Source of the DNA: Plasticicumulans acidivorans
Lineage (GTDB): Bacteria; Pseudomonadota; Gammaproteobacteria; Competibacterales; Competibacteraceae
Direction: 5' to 3'
DNA: 64,000 nucleotides
Assembly: GCF_003182095.1 (NCBI RefSeq)
Contig: NZ_QGTJ01000005.1
Span: forward strand, 275,698-339,697
Position 1 is the first letter of the stretch, and each line of letters starts with the position of its first letter. The notes below the pieces were generated by a model. The model did no database searches and was not told the DNA's origin. It saw only the letters and a program-made list of their open reading frames with translations. A program made the position numbers and the translations under genes. Below are positions 31,928 through 41,373 of this stretch, piece after piece.

Positions 31928-33265
31928 TCAGTCGAGGCCGAGCTTTTTCAGCCGATAGCGTAAGGCCCGGAAGCTGATACCGAGCTTCTCTGCAGCAGCA
32001 GTTTTGTTGTGTTGGCAGGCGAGCAAAGCGGCCTCAATGGCTTCCTTCTCTAAGCTTTCAAGATAGCGCTCGAGATCAGAAACCTGAGTGACGTGCTGAT
32101 GTGGGGAGGGTGCGGTGCATGTGTCAGGCAGTTGAAGATCATCGACGTCAATGGTCTGGCCTTCGCTAAGAGTCCAAGCCCGTTCGAGAATGTTTTCTAG
32201 CTCACGGATGTTGCCGGGGAAAGGATACGTGCGCAGGCCGTCCAGAGCCCGTGCTGACAGGCGGGGACAGGGATGGTCACCTGCAAGACGCCCGAGCAGA
32301 TGGGCGCACAGTGGTTCAATATCTTCAGGGCGTTCGCGCAACGGCGGCAGGCGCAGCTCGATGACGTTGAGTCGGTAGTAAAGGTCCTGGCGAAAGCGGC
32401 CCTCGTGAACCATGCGCACGAGATCCTGATGACTGGCTGAGAGGATACGAACGTCGACAGGCTGTTCGTGCGCCGCGCCGACCGGGCGCACTGCACGCTC
32501 CTGGATCGCACGCAGCAGCTTGACTTGCATTGGGGGGGGCAGTTCGGCAACTTCATCGAGGAACAGCGTGCCGCCTTCTGCTGCTTGAAACAGGCCCTGC
32601 TTGTCTGTGTTCGCGCCTGTGAAGGCGCCGCGCTTGTGGCCGAAGAACTCCGATTCCATCAGCTCAGCCGGTATCGCTCCACAGTTCACCGGGATGAACG
32701 GGCGGTCGGCGCGAGGTCCATGCGCATGAATCAGGCGTGCAACGACTTCTTTGCCGGTGCCGGATTCGCCGCTGACAAGCACGGGTGCCTGGCTGCGTGC
32801 GAGCTTGCGGATCATTGCCCGCACATGCTCCATGGCGGGTGATCGACCGATGAGATCGGAGCGGTGATTGGTGTTTTCACGTCCGTCAGGTAACGGTGCG
32901 AGCTTGCGTGCCTGGTTGACGAGATGGCGCAGTGTGGCGATATCAAAAGGTTTGGAGACGAAGTCGAACGCGCCTAATTTGAGGGCTTCAACGGCCGTTT
33001 CCACATTGCCATGTGCAGTAATGACGGCGACAGGAATGTCCGGATGAAGGCGCTGGATATAGGCCACCAGCTCAAGTCCGTCACCGTCGGGCAGACGCAT
33101 GTCGGTAATACAAAACTGATAGCGGCTGCCGTCTTCGAGCAATGTTTTGGCCTGTGCTAGCTTTGCGGCGGGTACGCACTGCACCCCCATGGGCTCCAGC
33201 GTCAGTGCGATCAATTCGCGCAGGTCGTCCTCGTCGTCGAGGATCAGGGCGCGGCAACTTTCCAT
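31928..33265 (-). CDS. pilR: Sigma-54 dependent response regulator PilR
   Basis: PilR activates pilA transcription with sigma-54. The 445-residue protein has a receiver domain (DDEDD acid pocket, phospho-acceptor D55 in CITDMRLPDGDG, K in SKPFD), an AAA+ domain with Walker A GESGTGKE at 166-173 and the sigma-54 contact loop GAFTGA at 213-218, and a Fis-type helix-turn-helix (NKTAAAEKLGISFRALRYRL). A C8 run lies in the AAA+ region (32532-32539, encoding the prolines in ELPPPMQ). It overlaps pilS by 22 bases. Confidence 0.95.
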   Translation of the reverse strand: MESCRALILDDEDDLRELIALTLEPMGVQCVPAAKLAQAKTLLEDGSRYQFCITDMRLPDGDGLELVAYIQRLHPDIPVAVITAHGNVETAVEALKLGAFDFVSKPFDIATLRHLVNQARKLAPLPDGRENTNHRSDLIGRSPAMEHVRAMIRKLARSQAPVLVSGESGTGKEVVARLIHAHGPRADRPFIPVNCGAIPAELMESEFFGHKRGAFTGANTDKQGLFQAAEGGTLFLDEVAELPPPMQVKLLRAIQERAVRPVGAAHEQPVDVRILSASHQDLVRMVHEGRFRQDLYYRLNVIELRLPPLRERPEDIEPLCAHLLGRLAGDHPCPRLSARALDGLRTYPFPGNIRELENILERAWTLSEGQTIDVDDLQLPDTCTAPSPHQHVTQVSDLERYLESLEKEAIEAALLACQHNKTAAAEKLGISFRALRYRLKKLGLD

Positions 33266-34944
33266 GTTGACCCCTCGGTTGTGCGCGCAGTCGGCGGCAG
33301 CGTGATGCGAAAGCGGCTGCCGGGGCCATGATTGGCCAGATATTGCAACTGGGCTCGATTGGCTTCGCAGAGTTCGCGGGCGATATAGAGGCCGAGGCCA
33401 GTGCCCTGCGGGTTAGTGGTGAAGAACGGCTCGAAAATCTTTTTGGCCTCAGGCTCCGGTATGCCAGCGCCTTCATCGATTACCTCGATATAGGGACGAT
33501 GGCGTTCGGCATCCATAGCGGCCAGTAAGCGGATCCGTGGAGTACTGCCTTCAGGCGTGCCGTGCTCGCAGGCGTTATCACACAGATTCCACAGGACTTG
33601 CCGTAGATGGCCACTGTCAAAGCTGACCCGGAGGGTGTCGGGTTGTACGCGGATTTCCATCTCCGGTGCCGGTTCTCCATGCCCACGCATGAACTCCCGG
33701 CAAAAGTCTTCGAGCCATGGGTGTAGTGTCAGGTCTTCAGCATGGGCTTTGTCTCGACGGGAAAGGTCGAGCACGTTGCTGATAATCCGGCTGGCACGTC
33801 CCGCATTGTCGAAAATGATCTTACCCAGGCGTTTCTCGGCGGGATTCGCCGTGGACTCCGCCAGCAATTGTGCCGCGTGGCTGATCGATGCCAAGGGGTT
33901 GCGTATCTCGTGAGCGATGCTTGCCGTCAGGCGACCGAGGGCGGCGAGTTTGATCTGCTGCAGGCGCTGTGCGGCCGCGGCGGAGTCTTCGAGGAAGACC
34001 ATCGTTTCGAAAGCCAGGTTGCCCGATAGCGGAGTGAATTCAGGAATCAGCTCTGGCAGATGATCGGCGGGGCGAAAGGGGCGGGGTTGCGTCAGGCCGG
34101 CTCCGAGCCAGGCCGCCAGGCGTTGGGATAACTCAGGGGAAATCTCCGACAGCGGCCGTCCTTCCGCTTCCTCGTGAAAGTCGAGTAATTCCGCAGCGGT
34201 CTGGTTCATCAGCGTCACCCGCGCCATGCGATCGACAACGACGATACCGGATTGCAGATGGCGGATGATTTCGGCGTTGAGTTCTGCGATCTGCAGCAGT
34301 TCGTGAGTGCGTTCGTTGACCAGTGTTTCGTTGCGCCGTGTCCGTTCCGCGATGGCAAAGGCGGCAGTGGATGCCCCGGCGATCGCTAAACACAAGGTGA
34401 TGATCTGAGCGGCTTCCCCGCCACGCTGCTGCGCGGTATTCAGCAGTGACGGTAAAAGGTCGAACATGAAGTACGGGGCGCCTGTGCGTGCGGCAAATTC
34501 TTCCCACAGGTTGCTGAACCAGGCTGCAAAGATCGTAAGGCAGCTCAATGCGGTCACTGCGACAACCAGACGGCGCGGGAGCAGGATGGCCGAGCCCGCG
34601 ATCGCTGATACCAGCAGTGCCCCCAGACTGCCGCTGCCGCCACTGCCGGTGTAGATCAATGCAGCGAATACGCCGATGTCAATGAATGCCTGAACGATGG
34701 CTTGTATCGGTAGCGTAATGTGGCGGTAGTAACTCAGACAAAAGCCTGCTGCGACCAGAAAAAAATAGATGTTTGCCGATGCCCAGAACAATGACGGGTC
34801 ACGTGCGCCAAACACGCGGCCCTGTTCGCCCAGCAGTGCGACGGCCAGCAGCAAAGCGGCAATGACCAGGCGATACAGAATGTAGGCGCGATAAACCTGC
34901 CAGTTTCGGCGGCGATCGAGGAGGCTGTCGGTGTCCCTCGGCAT
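33244..34944 (-). CDS. pilS: Sensor histidine kinase PilS
   Basis: PilS is the inner-membrane kinase partner of PilR; in Pseudomonas it senses pilin in the membrane. The 566-residue protein has about six membrane segments in residues 20-205, a PAS-like linker (GIVVVDRMARVTLMNQTAAELLDF), the phospho-acceptor histidine H345 in IAHEIRNPLASI, and the ATPase domain with the N box LWNLCDNACEHG, DEGAGIPE and GTGLGLYIARE. It starts 42 bases after the small PP0621-family gene. Confidence 0.95.
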   Translation of the reverse strand: MPRDTDSLLDRRRNWQVYRAYILYRLVIAALLLAVALLGEQGRVFGARDPSLFWASANIYFFLVAAGFCLSYYRHITLPIQAIVQAFIDIGVFAALIYTGSGGSGSLGALLVSAIAGSAILLPRRLVVAVTALSCLTIFAAWFSNLWEEFAARTGAPYFMFDLLPSLLNTAQQRGGEAAQIITLCLAIAGASTAAFAIAERTRRNETLVNERTHELLQIAELNAEIIRHLQSGIVVVDRMARVTLMNQTAAELLDFHEEAEGRPLSEISPELSQRLAAWLGAGLTQPRPFRPADHLPELIPEFTPLSGNLAFETMVFLEDSAAAAQRLQQIKLAALGRLTASIAHEIRNPLASISHAAQLLAESTANPAEKRLGKIIFDNAGRASRIISNVLDLSRRDKAHAEDLTLHPWLEDFCREFMRGHGEPAPEMEIRVQPDTLRVSFDSGHLRQVLWNLCDNACEHGTPEGSTPRIRLLAAMDAERHRPYIEVIDEGAGIPEPEAKKIFEPFFTTNPQGTGLGLYIARELCEANRAQLQYLANHGPGSRFRITLPPTARTTEGSTWKVAAP

Positions 34945-34986
34945 GGTTCAATGACTCTCCGGATTTCCGAAAGTCCGCCTGGCGAA

Positions 34987-35214
34987 TCAGGACGGGTTCC
35001 TTCCAAGTGCGCGATGCTCCTTACAGCAATAACTGTCACCCGCCGCATCGCGTACGGCCTGTGACGCTGGAAAGTGTAAGCCGCAGTGCGCACAACGCAC
35101 CATCGGGCGGTACGCCGGCGGAGTTTCCATCGGGATACTTGGTCGCTGCCAGCGGCGTTTCCACCACCACCAAATTGCAGCGACCAACAGGAATAACAGC
35201 AGCAGTTTCAGCAT
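34987..35214 (-). CDS. PP0621 family small membrane protein with a zinc-ribbon-like motif
   Basis: This 75-residue protein has one N-terminal hydrophobic helix followed by WWWWKRRW, then MVRCAHCGLHFP and YCCKEHR, a probable zinc site (C-x2-C with C and H). The layout matches the small PP0621 family found beside pilS in many gammaproteobacteria; its function is not known. ATG 35214 is preferred over an upstream TTG at 35223. It is the first gene of the minus-strand pil run and is divergent from sucC. Confidence 0.8.
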   Translation of the reverse strand: MLKLLLLFLLVAAIWWWWKRRWQRPSIPMETPPAYRPMVRCAHCGLHFPASQAVRDAAGDSYCCKEHRALGRNPS

Positions 35215-35318
35215 GGTGAGCAACTTGGATTGAGGTGCGCCGGCATTGTGGCGGCACAGGATTTTTCGCGGGTGTTCAGTTAGGATACCGGCTCCTATCG
35301 AAAGGGGGTGGAATTCGC

Positions 35319-36479
35319 ATGAATCTGCACGAATACCAAGCTAAGGAGCTTTTCCGCCAGTTCGGCGTTGCGGTTCCGCGTGGCATCAAGGCGACTTCTC
35401 CGAAGGAGGCCGTAGACGCCGCCAAGGAGCTCGGCGGCTCGATTTGGGTGGTCAAGGCCCAGGTCCATGCGGGTGGTCGTGGCAAGGCTGGCGGCGTCAA
35501 GCTCGCGCGCAGCCTGCAGGAGGTCGAGGACATTGCCGGGCAGCTGCTCGGTTCGCGTCTGGCGACCAAGCAGACGGGCCCGGAAGGCCTGCCGATTCAT
35601 GCGCTGCTGATCGAAGAAGGATTGAACATCGTCAACGAGCTGTACCTGTCGGTGCTCGTCGATCGCAGCAGCAAGCGCATTGCATTCGTCGGTTCGTCCG
35701 AAGGCGGCATGGATATCGAGGAAGTTGCGGAAAGCACGCCCGAAAAAATCCTGACCGTAACCGTCGATCCGACCGCGGGTTTCCAGGCCTATGAGGCGCG
35801 GCAGATGGGCTTCGGCATGGGGCTGGCGAAGCCGCAGGTCGATCATCTGGTCAAGGTCATGCATGGTCTTTATGACATGTTCGTCGCCAAGGATGCGTCG
35901 CTGGTTGAGATCAACCCGCTGATCGTCACCGGCGAGGGCAAGCTGCTCGCGCTTGATGCGAAGGTCGGCCTGGACGATAACGCTCTGTATCGGCACAAAG
36001 ATCTCGCCGAGATGCGTGACTCGACCCAGGAAGACGAGCGCGAGAACATGGCGCACGAAATCGGCCTGAATTACGTCGCGCTCGACGGCAACATCGGCTG
36101 CATGGTTAACGGTGCCGGTCTGGCCATGGCCACGATGGACATGGTCAAGCTGCACGGTGGTGAGCCGGCCAACTTCCTCGATGTCGGTGGCGGTGCCACC
36201 GCCGAGCGTGTGGCCAAGGCGTTCAAGCTCATCCTCTCCTCCGACAAGGTTCGCGCGATCTTCGTCAACATCTTCGGTGGCATCGTGCGCTGCGATCTGA
36301 TCGCCGAGGGCATCATCGCCGCAGTCAAGGAAGTCGGTCTGACCATTCCCGTGGTGGTGCGTCTGCAGGGCACCAACGTCGAGGCCGGTCGCAAAATGCT
36401 CTCGGAGAGCGGCATGAACATCATCGCTGCCGACGATCTGACCGAAGCTGCCAAGGCCGCCGTCGCCGCTGCGAAGTAA
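35319..36479 (+). CDS. sucC: Succinate--CoA ligase (ADP-forming) beta subunit
   Basis: SucC is the nucleotide-binding subunit of succinyl-CoA synthetase in the TCA cycle. The 386-residue ATP-grasp protein starts [12 protein letters not shown] and contains [36 protein letters not shown], and the CoA/interface region [13 protein letters not shown]. The start follows AAGGGGG. The gene pair sucCD stands alone here, away from sucAB. Confidence 0.97.
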   Translation: MNLHEYQAKELFRQFGVAVPRGIKATSPKEAVDAAKELGGSIWVVKAQVHAGGRGKAGGVKLARSLQEVEDIAGQLLGSRLATKQTGPEGLPIHALLIEEGLNIVNELYLSVLVDRSSKRIAFVGSSEGGMDIEEVAESTPEKILTVTVDPTAGFQAYEARQMGFGMGLAKPQVDHLVKVMHGLYDMFVAKDASLVEINPLIVTGEGKLLALDAKVGLDDNALYRHKDLAEMRDSTQEDERENMAHEIGLNYVALDGNIGCMVNGAGLAMATMDMVKLHGGEPANFLDVGGGATAERVAKAFKLILSSDKVRAIFVNIFGGIVRCDLIAEGIIAAVKEVGLTIPVVVRLQGTNVEAGRKMLSESGMNIIAADDLTEAAKAAVAAAK

Positions 36480-36492
36480 TTCAGGGGGATAC

Positions 36493-37365
36493 ATGAGCAT
36501 TCTGATCGACAAGAACACGAAGCTGATCTGCCAGGGCTTCACTGGCTCTCAGGGCACGTTCCACTCCGAGCAGTGTCTGGCTTATGGCACCAATCTGGTC
36601 GGCGGAGTCAGCCCCGGCAAGGGCGGCTCCACCCATCTCGGCAAGCCGGTGTTCAACACCGTGCACGAAGCCGTCAAAGATGCCGGTGCCAATGCTTCGA
36701 TGATCTATGTTCCGGCACCTTTCGCGGCTGATGCGATCCTTGAAGCGGCTGATGCCGGCGTCAAGGTGATCGCCTGCATCACCGAGGGCATCCCGGTCAT
36801 GGATATGCTCAAGGTCAAGGCGGCGCTGAAGGGTTCGGATATCAAACTGATCGGTCCGAACTGCCCGGGTCTGATCACTCCTGGCGAATGCAAAATGGGC
36901 ATCATGCCCGGCCACATCCACCTGCCGGGCAAGATTGGTATCGTGTCGCGTTCCGGCACGCTCACCTACGAAGCGGTACACCAGACGACGCGTATCGGTC
37001 TAGGCCAGTCGACCTGCGTCGGCATTGGTGGTGACCCGATCCACGGCATGAGCTTCATTGATGTGCTTGAGATGTTCGAAGCCGACAGCGCCACCAAGGG
37101 CATCGTCATGGTCGGTGAAATCGGCGGTTCCGCCGAGGAAGAAGCTGCCGAATTCATCAAGGCCAATGTGCGCAAGCCGGTCGTCGCCTACATTGCCGGT
37201 GTGACGGCACCTCCTGGCAAGCGCATGGGCCATGCTGGCGCGATCATCGCTGGCGGTAAGGGTACGGCCAAGGATAAGTTTGCTGCGCTTGAGGCTGCGG
37301 GCGTCAAGACGGTGCGTTCGCCGGCTGATATTGGCGCGGCGATCAACGAGTTCTTTGCTGGCTGA
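36493..37365 (+). CDS. sucD: Succinate--CoA ligase alpha subunit
   Basis: SucD binds CoA and carries the phosphohistidine. The 290-residue protein begins with the Rossmann domain ([17 protein letters not shown]), and the phosphorylated histidine is H247 in [27 protein letters not shown] and [10 protein letters not shown] are family motifs. It starts 13 bases after sucC behind AGGGGGA and is followed by a strong terminator. Confidence 0.97.
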   Translation: MSILIDKNTKLICQGFTGSQGTFHSEQCLAYGTNLVGGVSPGKGGSTHLGKPVFNTVHEAVKDAGANASMIYVPAPFAADAILEAADAGVKVIACITEGIPVMDMLKVKAALKGSDIKLIGPNCPGLITPGECKMGIMPGHIHLPGKIGIVSRSGTLTYEAVHQTTRIGLGQSTCVGIGGDPIHGMSFIDVLEMFEADSATKGIVMVGEIGGSAEEEAAEFIKANVRKPVVAYIAGVTAPPGKRMGHAGAIIAGGKGTAKDKFAALEAAGVKTVRSPADIGAAINEFFAG

Positions 37366-37386
37366 GCGTCTGCACCACTCGATCTG

Positions 37387-37416
37387 AAAGGGGCGGACGC
37401 CAGTCCGCCCCTTTTT
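37387..37416 (+). terminator. Intrinsic terminator after sucCD
   Basis: GGGGCGGAC (37390-37398) pairs with GTCCGCCCC (37403-37411) around GCCA. Three flanking A-T pairs extend it and TTTTT ends it. Confidence 0.92.
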
Positions 37417-37557
37417 CTTGTTTGTTCAACCGGCGACGGATGCCGGAGAGCAGTGGAAACCGGATTGGGTTTCCGCTGGGCATGAAATCGTCGGGGCACG
37501 GTGTGGAAAGTGCATGGTGTGCGTCGGCGTCGGACTGCCGCTATTCGGGAGATCATT

Positions 37558-39189
37558 GTGAATACGAGCCCTGCCACCCTGACTGTCGTCATGGCACAGT
37601 TCGATCCGCTGGTGGGTGACATCACCGGCAACGCTCGGCGCATCATTGAACTCGCACGCCAGGCGCGTGAGCAGCATGGCGCGGATGTTGTCGTGTTTCC
37701 GGAGCTGGCGATTACCGGCTATCCGCCGGAGGATTTGCTGCTGCGCCCGGAAGTCATCCGCCAGAGCGAAGCCTCACTGAACGAGATCGCTATGGCGGCG
37801 GCGGGTGTTGCCCTGGTCATTGGTTTCCCGTGGGCTAGTGATGGCCATCTCTACAATGCGGCGGCTTTCGTCGTGGATGGTGCCGTGCAGGCGATTTATG
37901 CCAAGCAATGCCTGCCGAACTACGGCGTGTTCGATGAAAAGCGCTATTTCGAGTCTGGGAAAGGGGCGCTTGTCATCGAGTATGCGGGCGTCCGTCTCGG
38001 GCTGACGATCTGCGAGGACATCTGGCAACCGCAGCCCGCCGCACTGGCCAAGGCAGCAGGCGCGCAGTTGCTGCTGAACCTGAACGCCTCGCCCTACCAT
38101 CGGGCAAAGTCATCGGAGCGACATTCGGTGCTGGCCGCACGGGCGCGGGAGACTGGATTACCGGTTATCTACGTCAATCAGGTCGGAGGCCAGGATGAGC
38201 TGGTGTTCGACGGTGGTTCAATGGTCGTCGATGGCAGTGGGGAGTTGATGCAGCGGGCGCCTGCTTTTACGGAGGGCCTGTACCCCGTGACCGTCGATGT
38301 CGGGGCATCAGTCCGCGTGCATCGCGGTGCGGTAGCGGAAGCGCTGCGCGATGAAGCAGAAGTGTATTCCGCGCTGGTGCTCGGTACGCGTGACTATGTG
38401 CGCAAGAACGGTTTCAGCGGAGTGGTGCTTGGTTTGTCCGGAGGAATCGATTCGGCACTGACACTGGCCATCGCTGTGGACGCCATTGGTCCGGAAGGTG
38501 TCGTGGCGGTATCCATGCCATCGCGTTTCACCGCTGACATGAGCAACGAAGATGCAGCCCGGGAAGCGCAGCGGTTGGGTGTCGAGTATCACGTGTTGCC
38601 GATCGAGCCGGCGTTTCAGTCCTTCCTGTCTATCCTGGAGCCTCTGTTCGCTGGCAAATCCTTTGACACGACTGAAGAAAATATCCAGGCGCGCTGCCGT
38701 GGCGTGCTGCTGATGGCGCTGTCGAACAAGTCCGGCAAGTTGGTGTTGACCACCAGTAACAAAAGCGAGACGGCCGTCGGCTATTCGACACTGTATGGCG
38801 ATATGGCAGGAGGCTTCGCGCCGATCAAGGATGTGCCGAAGACCCTGGTGTATCGGCTTGCCTATTGGCGTAATGCACAGGAGCCGGTGATCCCGCAGCG
38901 GGTGATCGATCGTGCCCCCTCGGCGGAATTGCGGCCGGATCAGAAGGATCAGGACAGTCTGCCGGACTACGCTGAGCTTGACGCGATTCTTGAAGCGTAT
39001 GTCGAGCAGGATCGCTCGGTTGAAGACATCGTCTCCGCTGGCTTTGAACGAGCAGACGTGGAGCGCGTGGCTCGGCTGGTGATCGTCAACGAGTACAAGC
39101 GTCGTCAGGCTGCACCCGGCGTGCGCATTACTCCGCGGGCGTTTGGGCGCGATCGGCGCTATCCAATCACTTCGGGTTTCAAGCGCTGA
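37558..39189 (+). CDS. nadE: Glutamine-dependent NAD+ synthetase
   Basis: NadE amidates nicotinate adenine dinucleotide to NAD+. The 543-residue protein has two domains. The N-terminal nitrilase-type glutaminase carries E of FPELAITGYPPEDLL, K of YAKQCLPNYGVFDE and nucleophile C152 in LTICEDIW. The C-terminal synthetase has the P-loop SGGIDS at 294-299. It ends with PITSGFKR. The start is GTG 37558 with CGGGAG about 7 bases upstream; the frame upstream of it does not resemble the family. Confidence 0.95.
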   Translation: MNTSPATLTVVMAQFDPLVGDITGNARRIIELARQAREQHGADVVVFPELAITGYPPEDLLLRPEVIRQSEASLNEIAMAAAGVALVIGFPWASDGHLYNAAAFVVDGAVQAIYAKQCLPNYGVFDEKRYFESGKGALVIEYAGVRLGLTICEDIWQPQPAALAKAAGAQLLLNLNASPYHRAKSSERHSVLAARARETGLPVIYVNQVGGQDELVFDGGSMVVDGSGELMQRAPAFTEGLYPVTVDVGASVRVHRGAVAEALRDEAEVYSALVLGTRDYVRKNGFSGVVLGLSGGIDSALTLAIAVDAIGPEGVVAVSMPSRFTADMSNEDAAREAQRLGVEYHVLPIEPAFQSFLSILEPLFAGKSFDTTEENIQARCRGVLLMALSNKSGKLVLTTSNKSETAVGYSTLYGDMAGGFAPIKDVPKTLVYRLAYWRNAQEPVIPQRVIDRAPSAELRPDQKDQDSLPDYAELDAILEAYVEQDRSVEDIVSAGFERADVERVARLVIVNEYKRRQAAPGVRITPRAFGRDRRYPITSGFKR

Positions 39190-39280
39190 AAAGGACCGCA
39201 GAAAGGTAGCCGCGGCGTGACACAAGACACGCTGATGCCGTCCTATGATTACTGCGGTGAAGCAGCTGAGGAGGGCAGGC

Positions 39281-39937
39281 ATGGTCAGGCCAAGGCGGAG
39301 TGTGTTTTCCCTGTTTGTCGCATTGTTCGGTGTGCTGGCAGGGGGGACGGCGCTCGCGGGGGAGGTGATCGCCGAGCAGGCCAGTGCACTGCTGGCCCAG
39401 GCGGCGAAATCGCCTCAGGCTAAGACTGAACTGTTGGAAAAAGGACGCGACCGGGCGGCGTTCTGCGCTTATTGCCACGGCAGTGACGGCGGCGCGACGC
39501 GTCCCGACTATCCGAACCTTGCCGGGCAGTCGGTCGACTACCTGGCCGCACAGCTGCGGCAATTTGGTGGCTCTGAGCGCCACCGGCGGGTCATGAACGA
39601 ACTCAGCACCGGCATGACCGATGCCGACAAGGCGTTGCTGGTGGCTTACTACAACAGCCTGCCGCCGAAACCGCCGATTCCGGGGGATGCCAAGCAGCTG
39701 GCGGTTGGTAAGGGTTTATTCACGGCACGCTGCCAGTCCTGCCACGGAGTCGATGCTCATGGCATCGAGGGCCGTGCCCGCCTGGCAAGCCAGAAGCCGG
39801 CTTATCTTGAGCGTATCCTGCTGGATTTCCGTGATGGCAGCGACCGCGCCGGTGGTTCCGTGATGCGCGGCTTGGTTAAGCCGCTGTCGGATGACGACGT
39901 CCGGGCACTGGCGGCCTACCTGGCCAGCCTGCCGTGA
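39281..39937 (+). CDS. Cytochrome c4, di-haem
   Basis: The 218-residue periplasmic electron carrier has a signal peptide (MVRPRRSVFSLFVALFGVLA, cleavage near ALAG) and two haem-binding motifs, CAYCH at 62-66 and CQSCH at 151-155. These sit in two similar halves, and candidate distal methionines are in STGMTDAD and SVMRGL. This is the layout of cytochrome c4, which passes electrons to terminal oxidases. The start at 39281 follows GAGGAGGG. An ATG at 39245 would precede the signal peptide by 12 residues. Confidence 0.92.
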   Translation: MVRPRRSVFSLFVALFGVLAGGTALAGEVIAEQASALLAQAAKSPQAKTELLEKGRDRAAFCAYCHGSDGGATRPDYPNLAGQSVDYLAAQLRQFGGSERHRRVMNELSTGMTDADKALLVAYYNSLPPKPPIPGDAKQLAVGKGLFTARCQSCHGVDAHGIEGRARLASQKPAYLERILLDFRDGSDRAGGSVMRGLVKPLSDDDVRALAAYLASLP

Positions 39938-39970
39938 CCGTCAGGCTGGACTGGGGCCGTTGATCCAGGC

Positions 39971-40492
39971 TCAGCGGAAGCTGACCACGTCGTTTATGCG
40001 TCGACGTGGCGTGGCCGTCGGCAGTTCGGCGGGATAGCCGATCGTCATCAGTGCGATCGGCTCAAGCTCGGTGTCGAGTGTGAGCAGGCGACGCACTGCA
40101 TCCGTATCGAAGTAACCGATCCAGGCTGAGCCCATGCCGGCGGCGACAACCGCCAGCTGAGCATATGCAGCGGCGATCGTCGTGTCCTGAATGGCGTAGA
40201 GACGTTCGCCTCGTTCCCCGAACTCCCGGGCCGAGCGCTTCGGGTCGGCGCAAAACACCAGGCAGACCGGCGCCTCGGCGATGAACTGCTGATTTTCAGC
40301 GGCCGCAGCCAGGGCGGCTCGCTCCGCGGGGTCGCGCACGACGATGATGCGATAGGCCTGCAGGTCGCCTGCGGAAGGCGCTGCACAGGCCATTTCAAGG
40401 ATGGCGTGCAGCGGTGCATCTTCGACCGGCATGTCACTCTGATAATGCCGGACCGAATGCCGGTGGCGTACCGTCGAAAAGAAATCCCACAT
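39971..40492 (-). CDS. Nitroreductase family protein
   Basis: This 173-residue product belongs to the FMN-dependent nitroreductase superfamily. RHRHSVRHYQ and APSAGDLQAYRIIVV are the phosphate- and flavin-contact motifs, with GMGSAWIGYFD and MTIGYPAE near the end. The substrate is unknown. Start ATG 40492 has AGGGAG 8 bases upstream; an ATG at 40513 would add seven residues overlapping the upstream intergenic gap. It starts 17 bases after bamD and is probably co-transcribed with it. Confidence 0.88.
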   Translation of the reverse strand: MWDFFSTVRHRHSVRHYQSDMPVEDAPLHAILEMACAAPSAGDLQAYRIIVVRDPAERAALAAAAENQQFIAEAPVCLVFCADPKRSAREFGERGERLYAIQDTTIAAAYAQLAVVAAGMGSAWIGYFDTDAVRRLLTLDTELEPIALMTIGYPAELPTATPRRRINDVVSFR

Positions 40493-40509
40493 CGCCCGCT
40501 CTCCCTTGA

Positions 40510-41316
40510 TCAACGCTTGCCCTGGGCACCTAGCTGGGCGGTCAGCGTCGCCAGCTCCGGGTGCTGCGGATAATTCTGGCGCAGCACGCGCAAGGCGTCG
40601 CTGGCCAGGTCGTACATGCCGAGTCCGATATAGGCGCGTGCCATGACCGCCAGCGCATCACCGGCGGCAGGACTGCTGGCATAGTTGGCAATGATGTACT
40701 TGGCGCGGTTGATCGCAGCAACGTAGTCGCCACGGTCGGCATAGAAGTGAGCAACGTTGAGCTCGTAGGTCGCCAGGTTGTTGCGCAGGAACAGCATGCG
40801 CTTGCGGGCATCCTCGGCGTAGCGGCTCTGTGGGAATTTGGTCACCAGATCGTTGAAGTCGTTGAACGACTGCATGGCGACGGCGGAGTCGGTTCGTGTC
40901 GGGTCCGGCGGCAGCACGCGATCGAGCGGGCTGCCCTGACGCTCAAAGTTCGTCAGCCCCTTCAGGTAGTAGGCGTAATCGACGAAGGGATGGCGTGGAT
41001 AGGTGCGGATGAAGCGGTCTGCTGCGGCAATGGCTGAATCCGCCTCGCCATCCTTGTAGTATGCGTAGATCGACTCCAGCTGCGCCTGCTGCGCATAGCG
41101 CCCGAACGGATAGCGGGCCTGGAGTTTTTCATAGTAATTGAGCGCCGCCTCGTAATTGCCCTCGTTCAGGTTGTCCTTGGCTTCCGAGTAGAGCTTAGCG
41201 GCGGACCAGTCCTTGGTTTCGTCGACCTTCTCGGGTAGCCACGAACAACCGGTGGCCAACAGCAGGCAGGCGGCCAATGCTGCCGGGAAGCGAAAGCGCG
41301 CGGTGCTTGAGGACAT
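40510..41316 (-). CDS. bamD: Outer membrane assembly lipoprotein BamD
   Basis: BamD is the essential lipoprotein of the BAM complex that inserts outer-membrane proteins. The 268-residue product has a lipoprotein signal (FPAALAACLLLATGC, modified cysteine in TGCSW), then five TPR-like repeats starting at AAKLYSEAKDNLNEGNYEAA, with ARYPFGRYAQQAQLES and FVDYAYYLKGLTNF characteristic. The start is ATG 41316. A much longer open frame upstream is antisense to rluD and not part of the gene. It is divergent from rluD by 57 bases, as in E. coli. Confidence 0.96.
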   Translation of the reverse strand: MSSSTARFRFPAALAACLLLATGCSWLPEKVDETKDWSAAKLYSEAKDNLNEGNYEAALNYYEKLQARYPFGRYAQQAQLESIYAYYKDGEADSAIAAADRFIRTYPRHPFVDYAYYLKGLTNFERQGSPLDRVLPPDPTRTDSAVAMQSFNDFNDLVTKFPQSRYAEDARKRMLFLRNNLATYELNVAHFYADRGDYVAAINRAKYIIANYASSPAAGDALAVMARAYIGLGMYDLASDALRVLRQNYPQHPELATLTAQLGAQGKR

Positions 41317-41373
41317 CGGTTCGTTTCTGGCGAGGGGAGAGGAGCGCGTGAGTATATCCCGCACCGCCGAAGC

